A DNA stretch of 64,000 nucleotides from Leptolyngbya sp. FACHB-261. GTDB taxonomy: Bacteria > Cyanobacteriota > Cyanobacteriia > FACHB-261. This document shows positions 43,484 to 51,967 of the stretch, piece by piece. The notes under the pieces are model-generated. The model made no database searches. It saw only the letters and a list, made by a program, of their open reading frames with translations, and was not told the origin of the DNA. The position numbers were made by a program, and so were the translations under genes. Location of the stretch: contig NZ_JACJPL010000027.1 in the NCBI RefSeq assembly GCF_014696065.1, forward strand, positions 124,001 through 188,000. Direction: 5' to 3'. The stretch's first letter is position 1. Every line of letters starts with the position of its first letter.

Positions 43484-44176
43484 ACACTGATCAACTCACA
43501 CCGGACCATTCAGACCAGACCACTCACACTAGACTACTCAATTGCTCTGGCTGCACCTTCTGGCGATCCGAGTTGCTAGCAATCTGAGCTAGCAATCTGA
43601 ATTCATTGTCCTAACTCTTCCTTGGCCTCTTGCCCTTTTGGCGCTAAAACACGCTAAAACAGGTCAGCACTGGGTGCTTAGGTTGCTTGAGATGTCTGAG
43701 CAGTTACTTGACGCAACTGTGCAGAACGCCTCGCGACAGGTGAAGAACGGCAGAGCCTAGATGTCAGCTACTGCGAATTTCCCTGTAACTATTGATGCAA
43801 GGCTCCGAGTCTACCAACTGTGTAAAAAAGGCTGTGTCAGCAAACTACCTATATTTACCGAGCAGTTTGACTACATTGATGCCTTAGACATTAAGCCTTA
43901 GACAATCTGGAAGCTCTTCAACACCAACAACCTAGAAGTTCAAGGCTATTCAGTTAAAAACCCTGCGATCTACGGGGCTAAAACGCGATACAGAGTCAAA
44001 TAGGGCAAGGCAATTCTGTGATTATTACTCCTCATGAGACTCCATCCACACTCCCAATACTCTACATTCGGCGGTTAAGTCTTGCAACCGGGGTAAACCC
44101 CCTGCAATAGAGCCTGTAGCAGAGGCAATTACCCTAAAATTTCTGGGGTTTTGTCGTTCAAATTTTGGGGCTCAAT
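43484..44176. other. 693-bp spacer upstream of the polysaccharide cluster
   Basis: There is no convincing gene. A 46-codon open frame at 43761-43901 on the plus strand has no family resemblance or ribosome-binding site. A perfect tandem duplication of the 13-mer GCTAGCAATCTGA lies at 43575-43600, about 90 bp upstream of the permease start. The 43500-43545 stretch is an imperfect GACCA/CACTA-rich repeat. A small GGGG-TAAA-CCCC hairpin lies near 44095, beyond the end of the leftward small membrane protein gene. The promoter of the leftward cluster must lie here, but I could not fix it. Confidence 0.4.
43575..43600. repeat. Tandem 13-bp direct repeat upstream of the exporter genes
   Basis: Two perfect head-to-tail copies of GCTAGCAATCTGA. 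They may be a duplication accident or a paired regulator site for the polysaccharide operon. Confidence 0.55.
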
Positions 44177-44473
44177 TCAGGTCCGTTCGCGGTATTCAGC
44201 CAACTTACGTTGCGCCCAGCTGAGGATGCCGCTGACTAGTGCTCCGGCCATCAAAATGCCAATTGCTGGGGTAAACAAGGGCTGCCATAGACTTTGCCAG
44301 AGGTTCCAGCCCAGGGGAATGCCTGAACGGTCACCGATCACCGCTACCACTAACCAGGCAAAGCTGAGGAATACCAGTAGGGTGTCCAGCATCAAAAAGG
44401 TATTGAGCCAGTTGCCTAAAACGGCGGACCAGGAAGTAGACCCAGAGGGCTTGGTTGCAGCATCAGGGGACAT
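44177..44473 (-). CDS. Small two-helix membrane protein
   Basis: A 98-residue protein with a hydrophilic N-terminus and two predicted membrane helices (about FLMLDTLLVFLSFAWLVVAV and PAIGILMAGALVSGILSWAQ), ending in a positively charged tail (RKLAEYRERT). The spacing of the helices and the lack of motif residues allow no functional call. It resembles conserved hypothetical cyanobacterial membrane proteins. It is divergent from the GDP-mannose enzyme gene. Confidence 0.6.
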   Translation of the reverse strand: MSPDAATKPSGSTSWSAVLGNWLNTFLMLDTLLVFLSFAWLVVAVIGDRSGIPLGWNLWQSLWQPLFTPAIGILMAGALVSGILSWAQRKLAEYRERT

Positions 44474-44686
44474 GGAAAACGAAGTCGATAATTGGGGCGT
44501 GCATAGGCATTCTATCGGAGTCTTGAATACACTTGCCTCAACAGCAGCACTGTACAGTGAATCTAGACAAGCTGGATAGGTCTAGCCTCTGGCGCTCTCA
44601 TTACGCAGGGAGAGGGCCAGAACCCTTGATTGTGGGAGACTGAACGCTTGTCTACAGGTGCATTTCTGTATGTCTAGGAGGCTCTA

Positions 44687-47209
44687 ATGCGAGCAGTGCT
44701 GATGGCGGGGGGCTCGGGAACGCGTCTGCGTCCTCTCACCTGTGACCTACCCAAACCAATGGTGCCGGTGCTCAACCGCCCTATTGCCGAGCACATTATT
44801 AATCTGCTCAAGCGTCACAGTATTACTGAGGTGATCGCTACCCTGCATTATCTACCAGATGTGATGCGGGACTACTTCCAAGACGGCACCGACTTTGGCG
44901 TGCAGATGACCTATGCCGTGGAGGAAGATAAGCCTCTAGGCACCGCCGGCTGTGTGAAAAATATTGGCAGCTTGCTGGACGACACCTTCCTGGTGATTAG
45001 CGGCGATAGCATTACTGATTTTGATCTGACCGCAGCCATTCGCTTCCATCGTGAGCGCGGTTCTAAAGCAACTTTGATCTTGACGCGCGTGAACGAACCG
45101 ATGGAGTTCGGCGTGGTGATTACCGATGTGGAGGGACGAATCACCCGCTTCTTAGAAAAGCCTTCTAGCAGCGAAATCTTTTCAGACACGGTCAACACCG
45201 GCACCTACATTTTGGAGCCCGAGGTGTTGAGCTACTTGCGGGCCAACGAAGAGTCTGACTTCTCAAAGGACTTGTTTCCCTTGCTCCTGGCAAAGGACGA
45301 GCCGATGTACGGCTATGTAGCTGAAGGCTATTGGTGTGATGTCGGCAGCTTAGACACCTATCGGCAGGCCCAGTACGACGGCTTGATGGGCAAGGTGAAG
45401 ATCGAGTTTGCCTATCCAGAGCGTTCTCCGGGGGTGTATGTCGGCTCTAACACCTCAATTCATGGGGAGGCTCTACTAGAACCACCCGTTTTGATCGGAG
45501 ATAACTGTCGCATCGGGGCTCGGGCTCAGCTGAGCGCAGGTACGGTGGTCGGAGACAACGTCACGATTGGTGCTGATGCGGATCTGAAGCGCCCAATTAT
45601 CTGGAACGGGGCAATTGCCGGTGAAGAGGCTCATCTACGGGCTTGCACGATTGCAAGAGGGGCGCGGGTAGACCGACGGGCTCATGTCCTCGAAGGGGCT
45701 GTGGTCGGGCCTTTGTCCACCGTGGGGGAAGAAGCTCAGGTCAACCCAGGTGTGAGGGTTTGGCCTAGCAAGAAGATTGAATCGGGGGCAATTCTCAATA
45801 TCAATTTGATCTGGGGCGCGATGGCCCAGCGCAACCTGTTTGGCCATCGGGGTGTCTCCGGTTTGGCCAATGTCGATATCACGCCTGAGTTTGCCGTGAA
45901 GTTGGGGGCAGCCTATGGCGCGACCCTTAAACCCGGAGTTCAGGTCATGGTGTCGCGCGACCAGCGCAGCATTTCACGGATGGTGTCTCGGTCGCTAGTC
46001 TCTGGCTTGATGTCGGTGGGAGTGAACGTCCAAAACCTGGAGGCGACTTCAATTCCAATTGCCCGCCTAATGGCACCGATTTTGAATGTGTCTGGCGGCA
46101 TTCATGTGCGGGTCCATCCTGACCGTCCAGATCATGTTCTGATCGAGTTTTTCGACGACAAGGGCATTAATCTCTCCAAGTCCAAAGAGAAAAAGATTGA
46201 AGGCGCTTACTTCAAAGAAGACTTCCGCCGCTGTCGGGTTGAGGAGATTGGCCAGATTAGCTATCCCTCGCGCACGTTGGAATACTACAGCACAGGTTTC
46301 GAGCGGCACTTGAATGTGCGGGCGGTGCGCTCCAGCAAGGCACGGGTGGTGATCGACTATGCCTATGCCTTATCTGGAGCGGTGCTACCGCAATTGATGG
46401 GTAAGTTTGGCTGCGATGCGGTGGTGCTCAATGCCAGCCTCTCGCAGATTGCACCGACAGTCGAAGAGCGCGAAAAGCTGCTAGATCAGTTAGGTCGGGT
46501 GGTAGAGGCCTTGGGTGCAACCTTTGGCGTGCAGGTTTCGGGCAACGGCGAACAGTTTGTCTTAGTGGACGATACGGGTGCGCTGGTTCGCAGTGAGATT
46601 CTGACCGCGCTGATGGTGGATATGGCCCTGACGGCTAACCCTCGCAGTACAGTGGTGGTGCCGGTTCATGTTTCGGGTGCGGTAGAGCAGATTGCCCGTC
46701 GCCACGATGGTCAAGTAATCCGCACCAAGGCCAGTCCTACGGCAATTATGGAAACTTGCTACGAGGCGGCTAACGTGGTGCTGGGTGGTTCAGCAGAGAT
46801 GGGCTTTATCTTCCCAGAGCTGCACCCAGGCTATGACGCGATGTTTGGAGTTGCCAAGATTATCGAGTTCCTGACTGTGCAGGAGCGGACTCTGGCCCAG
46901 ATTCGCACCGATTTGCCTCGGATCTACCATCGGGCTCAGGTGGTTCGTTGCCCTTGGAGCGCCAAGGGAGCCCTGATGCGCCACTTAGTCGAAACTCACT
47001 CAGCTGATCAAATAGAGCTAGTGGATGGCGTCAAGATTTTCGACCCTTACTTAGCGGATAGCTGGCTGCTGGTCCTGCCTGATGCAGGCGACCCTCTGGT
47101 TCACATCTATGCCAACAGCGCTGACCGCACCTGGGTTGAGGAAAATAACCGTAAATACCGCACCTTAGTGCAGAACTTCATCCACCACTCTCAAGACGCC
47201 GAGGATTAG
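44687..47209 (+). CDS. Mannose-1-phosphate guanylyltransferase-like / degenerate phosphomutase fusion
   Basis: An 840-residue protein. The N-terminal nucleotidyltransferase (about 1-235) has the signature AVLMAGGSGTRLRPLTCDLP and DTFLVISGDSITDFDL. A left-handed beta-helix (about 245-370, with GDNCRIGARAQLSAGTVVGD) follows. From about 380 to the end comes a phosphoglucomutase/phosphomannomutase-like region. The mutase region has lost the phosphoserine loop (GIHVRVHPDRP where TASHNP is usual) and the metal loop (GNGEQFVLVDD where DxDxDR is usual), so only the first enzyme seems active. The likely reaction is mannose 1-phosphate + GTP to GDP-mannose. The ATG at 44687 has AGGAGG at 44676-44681. 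It is a supplier for the neighbouring cluster. Confidence 0.85.
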   Translation: MRAVLMAGGSGTRLRPLTCDLPKPMVPVLNRPIAEHIINLLKRHSITEVIATLHYLPDVMRDYFQDGTDFGVQMTYAVEEDKPLGTAGCVKNIGSLLDDTFLVISGDSITDFDLTAAIRFHRERGSKATLILTRVNEPMEFGVVITDVEGRITRFLEKPSSSEIFSDTVNTGTYILEPEVLSYLRANEESDFSKDLFPLLLAKDEPMYGYVAEGYWCDVGSLDTYRQAQYDGLMGKVKIEFAYPERSPGVYVGSNTSIHGEALLEPPVLIGDNCRIGARAQLSAGTVVGDNVTIGADADLKRPIIWNGAIAGEEAHLRACTIARGARVDRRAHVLEGAVVGPLSTVGEEAQVNPGVRVWPSKKIESGAILNINLIWGAMAQRNLFGHRGVSGLANVDITPEFAVKLGAAYGATLKPGVQVMVSRDQRSISRMVSRSLVSGLMSVGVNVQNLEATSIPIARLMAPILNVSGGIHVRVHPDRPDHVLIEFFDDKGINLSKSKEKKIEGAYFKEDFRRCRVEEIGQISYPSRTLEYYSTGFERHLNVRAVRSSKARVVIDYAYALSGAVLPQLMGKFGCDAVVLNASLSQIAPTVEEREKLLDQLGRVVEALGATFGVQVSGNGEQFVLVDDTGALVRSEILTALMVDMALTANPRSTVVVPVHVSGAVEQIARRHDGQVIRTKASPTAIMETCYEAANVVLGGSAEMGFIFPELHPGYDAMFGVAKIIEFLTVQERTLAQIRTDLPRIYHRAQVVRCPWSAKGALMRHLVETHSADQIELVDGVKIFDPYLADSWLLVLPDAGDPLVHIYANSADRTWVEENNRKYRTLVQNFIHHSQDAED

Positions 47210-47269
47210 AGCTTTCGAGCGGGCGAGGAGACAGGCGCGGACAAGGGGACAGAGCGGGGATAAGGGGAC

Positions 47270-47383
47270 AAGGGCGGGGAGACCCCGCCCCTACCAGTCG
47301 TGTGTGTTTTGTGGGGTGGGGGCAGGGTCCCTCTCTACCCAAATCCCAATGCATTCCCGGTAGAGGCGGGGTTTCCCCGCCCA
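47270..47383. repeat. Family A palindromic repeats, three more copies
   Basis: The copies are 47270-47295 (AAGGGCGGGGAGACCCCGCC then CCTACC), 47320-47340 (a degenerate GGGGTGGGGGCAGGGTCCCT) and 47360-47383 (GGTAGAGGCGGGGTTTCCCC then GCCC). They match the copies near 7170 and 19217 in the GTAGGGGC-GGGG-CCCC-GCCC core. Confidence 0.6.
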
Positions 47384-47419
47384 GCGCCAAGCCCCCAACC
47401 TCGCGAGCAGAAGTTTGTC

Positions 47420-47608
47420 AAAGCTGAGCGCTAGTTTTCCAAGTCTGAGCAGTATTCCTACCAACCCGAGCGACAAGGCCACCAACTTGAGCGCAGTTCC
47501 CTACGGGCTGAGCGCACATTCCCACAACCTGAGAGACAGCGCTACCAACCTGAGAGACAGCGCTACCAACTTGAGCGACAACGCCGCCAAGTTGTGCCAG
47601 GTCGCATT
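47420..47608. repeat. Nine-unit 21-bp minisatellite
   Basis: Nine contiguous units of exactly 21 bp (47420, 47441, 47462, 47483, 47504, 47525, 47546, 47567 and 47588), consensus about CAACCTGAGCGACAGCGCCAC. Units 6 and 7 are identical, and the outer units are more diverged. There are no spacers, so this is not a CRISPR array. Confidence 0.8.
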
Positions 47609-47649
47609 TCAGGGCTAGGCACAGATCTCACGCAAGCAGGGCGCTTGCA

Positions 47650-48285
47650 CTACGCCAACTCCAGAAACGACCGACTGTACGCCCAAATCTCAGCCAGGCA
47701 ATCAGTCAGAGCATGGTCACTGTCCAGCAGCTTCAAATCCACCCAGGGTCGAGACTGGGCATAGTCCACACTCACCCGATAATCGATCACATCATCGGTG
47801 CGGCCATGCACGATCAAGGTCGGGACAGAGCGCGTGAACTCGGCATCTTCGTAGCTCAGCGCATCTTCTAGAAAGCCATATTCCAGTAGTCGGTTGCGCC
47901 CCTGGCTGTAATGAAACACCTCGTAGGTGCCCTGCCGTTGCCACTGGGCGATCACCTCTGGCCCCAACCGCGCCTGCCAGTAGCGGGCAAACTTAAAGGC
48001 CGGAGCTAGCAAGATCATCTTCTCAACTCGTGGGTCCCGCTCGGCGTAGAGGGCAGACAACAGCCCTCCCAGGCTAGAACCGATCAGCGTCACTGGCTCC
48101 TCAGAGCCAGCCAACTGTTGCTCCACGTAAGCAAGATGACGGCTCAAGCTAATCCGTGAAAAATCATCGAGATTCAAATCGGGTAGATGCAGCTCCAAAC
48201 CCAACGCTGCCAACTGTTGCTGAAAGAACACTGCCTTCTGCGACTTAGGGCCAGAGGCAAAACCGTGAAAGTACCAATACTGCAT
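47650..48285 (-). CDS. YqiA/YcfP-type esterase
   Basis: A 211-residue alpha/beta-hydrolase of the UPF0227/YqiA esterase group. The oxyanion start is YWYFHGFASGPKSQKAVFFQ, the nucleophile elbow is VTLIGSSLGGLLSALYAERD (Ser near 91-92), LIVHGRTDDVIDYRVSVDYA supplies the acidic residue, and LLDSDHALTD carries the catalytic His. Soluble, with an unknown physiological ester substrate. It lies 27 bp after coaE on the same strand, so it is probably the last gene of a cobA-hemD / coaE / esterase operon. Confidence 0.85.
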   Translation of the reverse strand: MQYWYFHGFASGPKSQKAVFFQQQLAALGLELHLPDLNLDDFSRISLSRHLAYVEQQLAGSEEPVTLIGSSLGGLLSALYAERDPRVEKMILLAPAFKFARYWQARLGPEVIAQWQRQGTYEVFHYSQGRNRLLEYGFLEDALSYEDAEFTRSVPTLIVHGRTDDVIDYRVSVDYAQSRPWVDLKLLDSDHALTDCLAEIWAYSRSFLELA

Positions 48286-48312
48286 AGGCTGGAGGTCATC
48301 GTTAGAGGGGAG

Positions 48313-48909
48313 CTAGATCTCTAAGGCTCGATCAACTTGGCTATACAGATCTTCCAACGCCCCTTGATTCCACAAGACCACATCGGCATGGGCAACTTTT
48401 TGAGCCAGAGGCATGTGAGCGGCAATCCGGGCTTGGGCCTGGGCAGCATCAAGCTGATCTCGGTTCATTAAGCGCTGGAGTTGCATCGGCTCCGGGCAGA
48501 ACACCACCCAGGTTTCGGTTGCCAGATCATCCATACGCGCTTCAAACAACAACGGCACCACCAACACCGCCAGTGGACAGGTTGCCAGTCGCGCCAGTTG
48601 TGTCTGCATCTGGTCACGCACATAAGGATGAATCTGCTGCTCCAACCAGGTCCGCTCCGGCATCGTCGCGAACACAATCTCGCCCAAGCGTCGCCGGTCC
48701 AGTTCACCATTAGTGAGCAAGATACTGTTGCCGTAGCGCTCAACAATTTGCTGGAGGACTGGGCTGCCAGGCCTCACTGCCTCACGAGCCAGCAAATCAG
48801 CATCAATAATCGGCAGTTGGTGCCTCTGGCTGAGATAGGCTGAAACCGTGGATTTGCCAGTGCTCACGCCGCCGGTTAAGCCAATAATCCGGCCCGGTCG
48901 CTCAGGCAT
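48313..48909 (-). CDS. coaE: Dephospho-CoA kinase
   Basis: A 198-residue P-loop kinase for the last step of coenzyme A synthesis (3'-phosphorylation of dephospho-CoA). It has Walker A IIGLTGGVSTGKSTVSAYLS, then LPIIDADLLAREAVRPGSPV (the acidic DADxxAR motif), and VLVVPLLFEARMDDLATETW. The ATG at 48909 is chosen because the frame upstream of it lies inside the previous gene's coding sequence. It overlaps the cobA-hemD stop by 8 bp (ATGCCTGA), indicating translational coupling. Confidence 0.92.
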   Translation of the reverse strand: MPERPGRIIGLTGGVSTGKSTVSAYLSQRHQLPIIDADLLAREAVRPGSPVLQQIVERYGNSILLTNGELDRRRLGEIVFATMPERTWLEQQIHPYVRDQMQTQLARLATCPLAVLVVPLLFEARMDDLATETWVVFCPEPMQLQRLMNRDQLDAAQAQARIAAHMPLAQKVAHADVVLWNQGALEDLYSQVDRALEI

Positions 48910-50467
48910 GAGCTTCAGACCTCGGCTCAGAGGCCCCAGCCACAATCACCTCGGTGAGCCCCTCCAGCGTGTACTCCGTTGCCTCCAAATCAACCCGCCC
49001 CAGTAACTCAATACAGGTCTGGGAGGTCTGCGGTCCAATCGAGGCAATCGTCACAGCCTGCAACCAGGGTTGCCAATTGTGAGGAGACAGCAATTTGACA
49101 AAGTTACGCACCGTCTTAGAGCTGGCAAAGGTGACAAAATTTACCTCCCCAGCTTGCAGCGCCGCGACTGCCTGCGGTTCTGCCTGGTCGGGACAGCTCG
49201 ATTGGTAGCCCGCCACTTCCACAACATCGGCGCCTCTCTGCCTGAAGCCTGCCACCAACGCATCGCGGCCACCACTCTCTACTCGTGGAAACAGGAGCCG
49301 CACCCCCTGTAAATTCGCTTCCGGAAAGTGCTCGACCAGCGAGTCCGCAACAAAGTCAGGCGGCACAAAGTCAGGATTGAGATTCCAGGCTCGCAGCGAT
49401 TGAGCTGTCTTTCGTCCCACGACGGCAATTTTGAGGCCAGCCAGAGCCCGAGCATCCAGCCCACAAATGGCTAGTCGCTCAAAGAACACCTCCACCGCAT
49501 TGGTAGAAGTCAGAATCAGCCATTGAAAACTGGCCAGCTCAGCAATTGCTTGGTCCAAAGCCTGACACTCATCAGAAGGAGGGCCGATCACCAGTGCTGG
49601 CATCTCTACCACCCGCGCCCCCTGCTCTCTCAGGAGCTCCGTAAACTGGCCCGATTGTTCCACAGAACGAGTGACTAGCACCGTCTTGCCAGAAAGGGGC
49701 CGCGCATCATACCAGCGCAGCCACTGCCGGTACTTCACAACTTCACCCACGACAATCACCGCCGGTGAGAGTTGAATGCCCTTAGTTTGCTCCGCAATAT
49801 CGGCCAGCGTGCCCGTCCAGACCTGTTGCTGCGGACGTCCACCCCAACGCACAATCGCCACTGGCGTCGAGGCAACTCGACCTGACGCGACCAAACGAGC
49901 CGTGATTTCTGCCAGTTGCCGCGTGCCCATCAAAATCGCCAGGGTATCCAGTTGCGCCAGAGCAGACCAGGGCAACAGCTCCAAATCATGGCCGCTCAAA
50001 ACTGCAAAGCAGCGGCTTGAGTGTTGCTCAGTCAGCGGCAGGCCCGCAAACAAAGGCGCAGCCAAAGCTGAAGAAATCCCAGGCACCACTTCAAAAGCAC
50101 AACCCGCCTCGACCAAGACCTGCACTTCCGGCACCGCCCGCCCAAAGATAAACGGGTCGCCGCTTTTCAGCCGGACGACTTGTGCACCCGTTTGGCAGTG
50201 GCTGACTAGCAACTGATTAATTTCCGCTTGAGCCGCGCTCTCTTCACCGCCCCGTTTGCCAACATCCAAATGCAAACAACCCGGCTCAGTCAGGCGCAAA
50301 AGTTCTTGATCGGCCAGAGCATCATAGATGACGACCGTAGCTTGGGCGAGAAGCTGCTGAGCCCGTAGTGTTAGGTATTCGGCACCTCCTGGCCCAGCGC
50401 CAACCAAATAGACCTTACCCGCTTTGGCCCTACGAGTTTTGCCACGCCGTTCTTCGCCCACAGCCAT
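48902..50467 (-). CDS. cobA-hemD: Uroporphyrinogen-III methyltransferase / uroporphyrinogen-III synthase fusion
   Basis: A 521-residue bifunctional tetrapyrrole enzyme. About 15-255 is the SAM-dependent methyltransferase making precorrin-2: KVYLVGAGPGGAEYLTLRAQ, VVRLKSGDPFIFGRAVPEVQ, VPGISSALAAPLFAGLPLTE. About 260-510 is the cyclising synthase HemD: KTVLVTRSVEQSGQFTELLR, WLILTSTNAVEVFFERLA, VNFVTFASSKTVRNFVKLL. The enzyme closes the linear tetrapyrrole and then methylates the product toward sirohaem or cobalamin. The promoter must lie in the 62-bp gap before the FHA gene or in front of that gene. Confidence 0.9.
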   Translation of the reverse strand: MAVGEERRGKTRRAKAGKVYLVGAGPGGAEYLTLRAQQLLAQATVVIYDALADQELLRLTEPGCLHLDVGKRGGEESAAQAEINQLLVSHCQTGAQVVRLKSGDPFIFGRAVPEVQVLVEAGCAFEVVPGISSALAAPLFAGLPLTEQHSSRCFAVLSGHDLELLPWSALAQLDTLAILMGTRQLAEITARLVASGRVASTPVAIVRWGGRPQQQVWTGTLADIAEQTKGIQLSPAVIVVGEVVKYRQWLRWYDARPLSGKTVLVTRSVEQSGQFTELLREQGARVVEMPALVIGPPSDECQALDQAIAELASFQWLILTSTNAVEVFFERLAICGLDARALAGLKIAVVGRKTAQSLRAWNLNPDFVPPDFVADSLVEHFPEANLQGVRLLFPRVESGGRDALVAGFRQRGADVVEVAGYQSSCPDQAEPQAVAALQAGEVNFVTFASSKTVRNFVKLLSPHNWQPWLQAVTIASIGPQTSQTCIELLGRVDLEATEYTLEGLTEVIVAGASEPRSEAHA

Positions 50468-50529
50468 GCGGCTCTATAACCTCTGTACTTGCCGTTCTAC
50501 AGACGACTGTACAGGTGTGGCAGGTCATT

Positions 50530-51153
50530 CTAGCAAGCAGACTGAGGCGAGGTGAGGACAAAAAACTGAACCTCTTGCCGTCCGAAACACAGAAGGTCCC
50601 CATTCTTCAGGGCTAGGCGCTCACTGTGCAATCGACGGTAGTTAACGAAGGTGCCATTGTGGCTGTCCTGGTCAGTTAAATAAAAGACATTGGCATCTTC
50701 TGCATGGGCTCGTCCCCGCTCAATGGTGGCGTGATGGCGAGAGACCAAGCGACTGGTTAGAGCAATGGCATTAGCGCGTCCTCTACCCAAACGCCATTGG
50801 CGCCCGAGTCTAGTGCAATAAACCCTTGGGACTTCAGGCTCAGGTTGTTCTAGAGGCTCAAGTGGCTCTGCCCCTTCGCCAGGCGGTAGGTTCGTCATCA
50901 AAAAAGCGGTCTCGCGAGTGCTGACCGCCTGAAGATAGAACTGAGTGCGACTGTTGAGCCGTGATTCTGCCGACAACAGCGCCTTCATCAACAAAGCAAT
51001 GGCGCGCAGATCAAACTCACAATCGGCCAGTAGCGCCCGATATAAATCTGGATAATGCGTTAGAAATGCCCGAGTCTGCTGGACCAGAGGACGCGTGGCG
51101 GCAGAAGTCATCGAAGAACCGGTGTCTGGCCCTAACTTCAGCGAACTGCCCAT
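50530..51153 (-). CDS. FHA-domain protein
   Basis: A 207-residue protein. The N-terminal half is helical (LVQQTRAFLTHYPDLYRALL and the following) and not recognised. The C-terminal half is a forkhead-associated domain, a phosphothreonine-binding beta sandwich: WRLGRGRANAIALTSRLVSR, HHATIERG, and DSHNGTFVNYRRLHSERLAL. The Gly-Arg, Ser-Arg-His and Asn-Gly-Thr phosphate-binding residues are all present. It probably reads out a Ser/Thr kinase, but no kinase is nearby. A second ATG at 51111 could be the start. Confidence 0.88.
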   Translation of the reverse strand: MGSSLKLGPDTGSSMTSAATRPLVQQTRAFLTHYPDLYRALLADCEFDLRAIALLMKALLSAESRLNSRTQFYLQAVSTRETAFLMTNLPPGEGAEPLEPLEQPEPEVPRVYCTRLGRQWRLGRGRANAIALTSRLVSRHHATIERGRAHAEDANVFYLTDQDSHNGTFVNYRRLHSERLALKNGDLLCFGRQEVQFFVLTSPQSAC

Positions 51154-51365
51154 ACAGTACTGGGTAGCGATAGTTACCTAGTTCTTCCCAGCCATCTGCC
51201 CAAGATCCGGATGGTTGGCAAGATACTCAGCACCAGATACGCAACTGCTGCTGTCTAGTGCAGCAGTTCCAGCTCAATTCCAGCCCCGAAATTATATAAA
51301 TGCAAGCAGCCGCAAACTTGCACCGCAAGAGTTTTGTCGCTAGATCAACAGAGCAACGCTAAAGC

Positions 51366-51896
51366 TCAACGCAAGATACTCAGCGCAGCCTGTACCCGGT
51401 CGATTACGCCTTGGAAACGGGTGTAGGTACGCTGAATCTGGCGCCCGTCCACGTAGACTTCCTGAGTCGGATAGTTCTCAATCACATCAACCAGGCTAAA
51501 GGGTTGGCGTTGGCTAGCAGACAATACCAGGGCAGCTCGCAGCGCTTGCGGGTTGGGACGATTTGGAGCCGGTCGAATGCCCTCAGACAACTCACCCAGT
51601 GCCGCTTCTCCTAAAGGATTATTTAGCGCCTGGTCCAACACCCGGGGCTGCACTGCAACGCCTGAGTTCAAAAGTTTCTGAAAATCTTGAGGGTCTTTTC
51701 CCGCCGTCCGCAGTAATGCACCAAGTGACGGTGAAGCCTCACCCGTGTCTGCCAACTGCCTCAACTCCGAGACAGGAAAGCTACGGCTGAGGGGACCATA
51801 GGTCAGAACCAATTGTTCAGCCGCGCTGGCTGGCAGCGTGAAGGCTAATAGACCCAACAGACTAAATGACAGCTTGAGCGAAAACTTGAGCAGCAT
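51366..51896 (-). CDS. Exported DUF1400 protein
   Basis: A 176-residue protein with a clear signal peptide (MLLKFSLKLSFSLLGLLAFT, cleavage after ASA near residue 26), followed by a DUF1400 domain (LVLTYGPLSRSFPVSELRQL to the end). In cyanobacteria DUF1400 normally precedes an alpha/beta-hydrolase domain in one longer protein, and here the hydrolase is absent. The protein ends naturally, so it is either a stand-alone domain or a truncated gene. It acts in the periplasm or outer layers, with an unknown role. Confidence 0.8.
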   Translation of the reverse strand: MLLKFSLKLSFSLLGLLAFTLPASAAEQLVLTYGPLSRSFPVSELRQLADTGEASPSLGALLRTAGKDPQDFQKLLNSGVAVQPRVLDQALNNPLGEAALGELSEGIRPAPNRPNPQALRAALVLSASQRQPFSLVDVIENYPTQEVYVDGRQIQRTYTRFQGVIDRVQAALSILR

Positions 51897-51967
51897 GGCT
51901 CTTTGGCTTAAAGCCCTCTAGGCTACTTGTACCCTGACCAGCTTCCCACGCCAGAGTTCCCGTTACT

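Larger units (their letters stand above)
47210..47649. other. Repeat-rich spacer
   Basis: This 440-bp spacer between convergent genes holds family A palindromic repeats (47270-47383) and a nine-unit 21-bp minisatellite (47420-47608). Short frames through these repeats are not supported as genes. In particular, a 67-codon plus-strand frame at 47415-47618 is merely the minisatellite read as a heptad-like peptide, with a TTG start and no ribosome-binding site. Confidence 0.55.

Noticed and set aside
47420-47608. CRISPR array
   Set aside because: The repeats are contiguous, with no spacers, and no cas genes are present.
47415-47618. Heptad-repeat small protein over the minisatellite
   Set aside because: It has a TTG start, no ribosome-binding site, and a composition fully explained by the 21-bp repeat.
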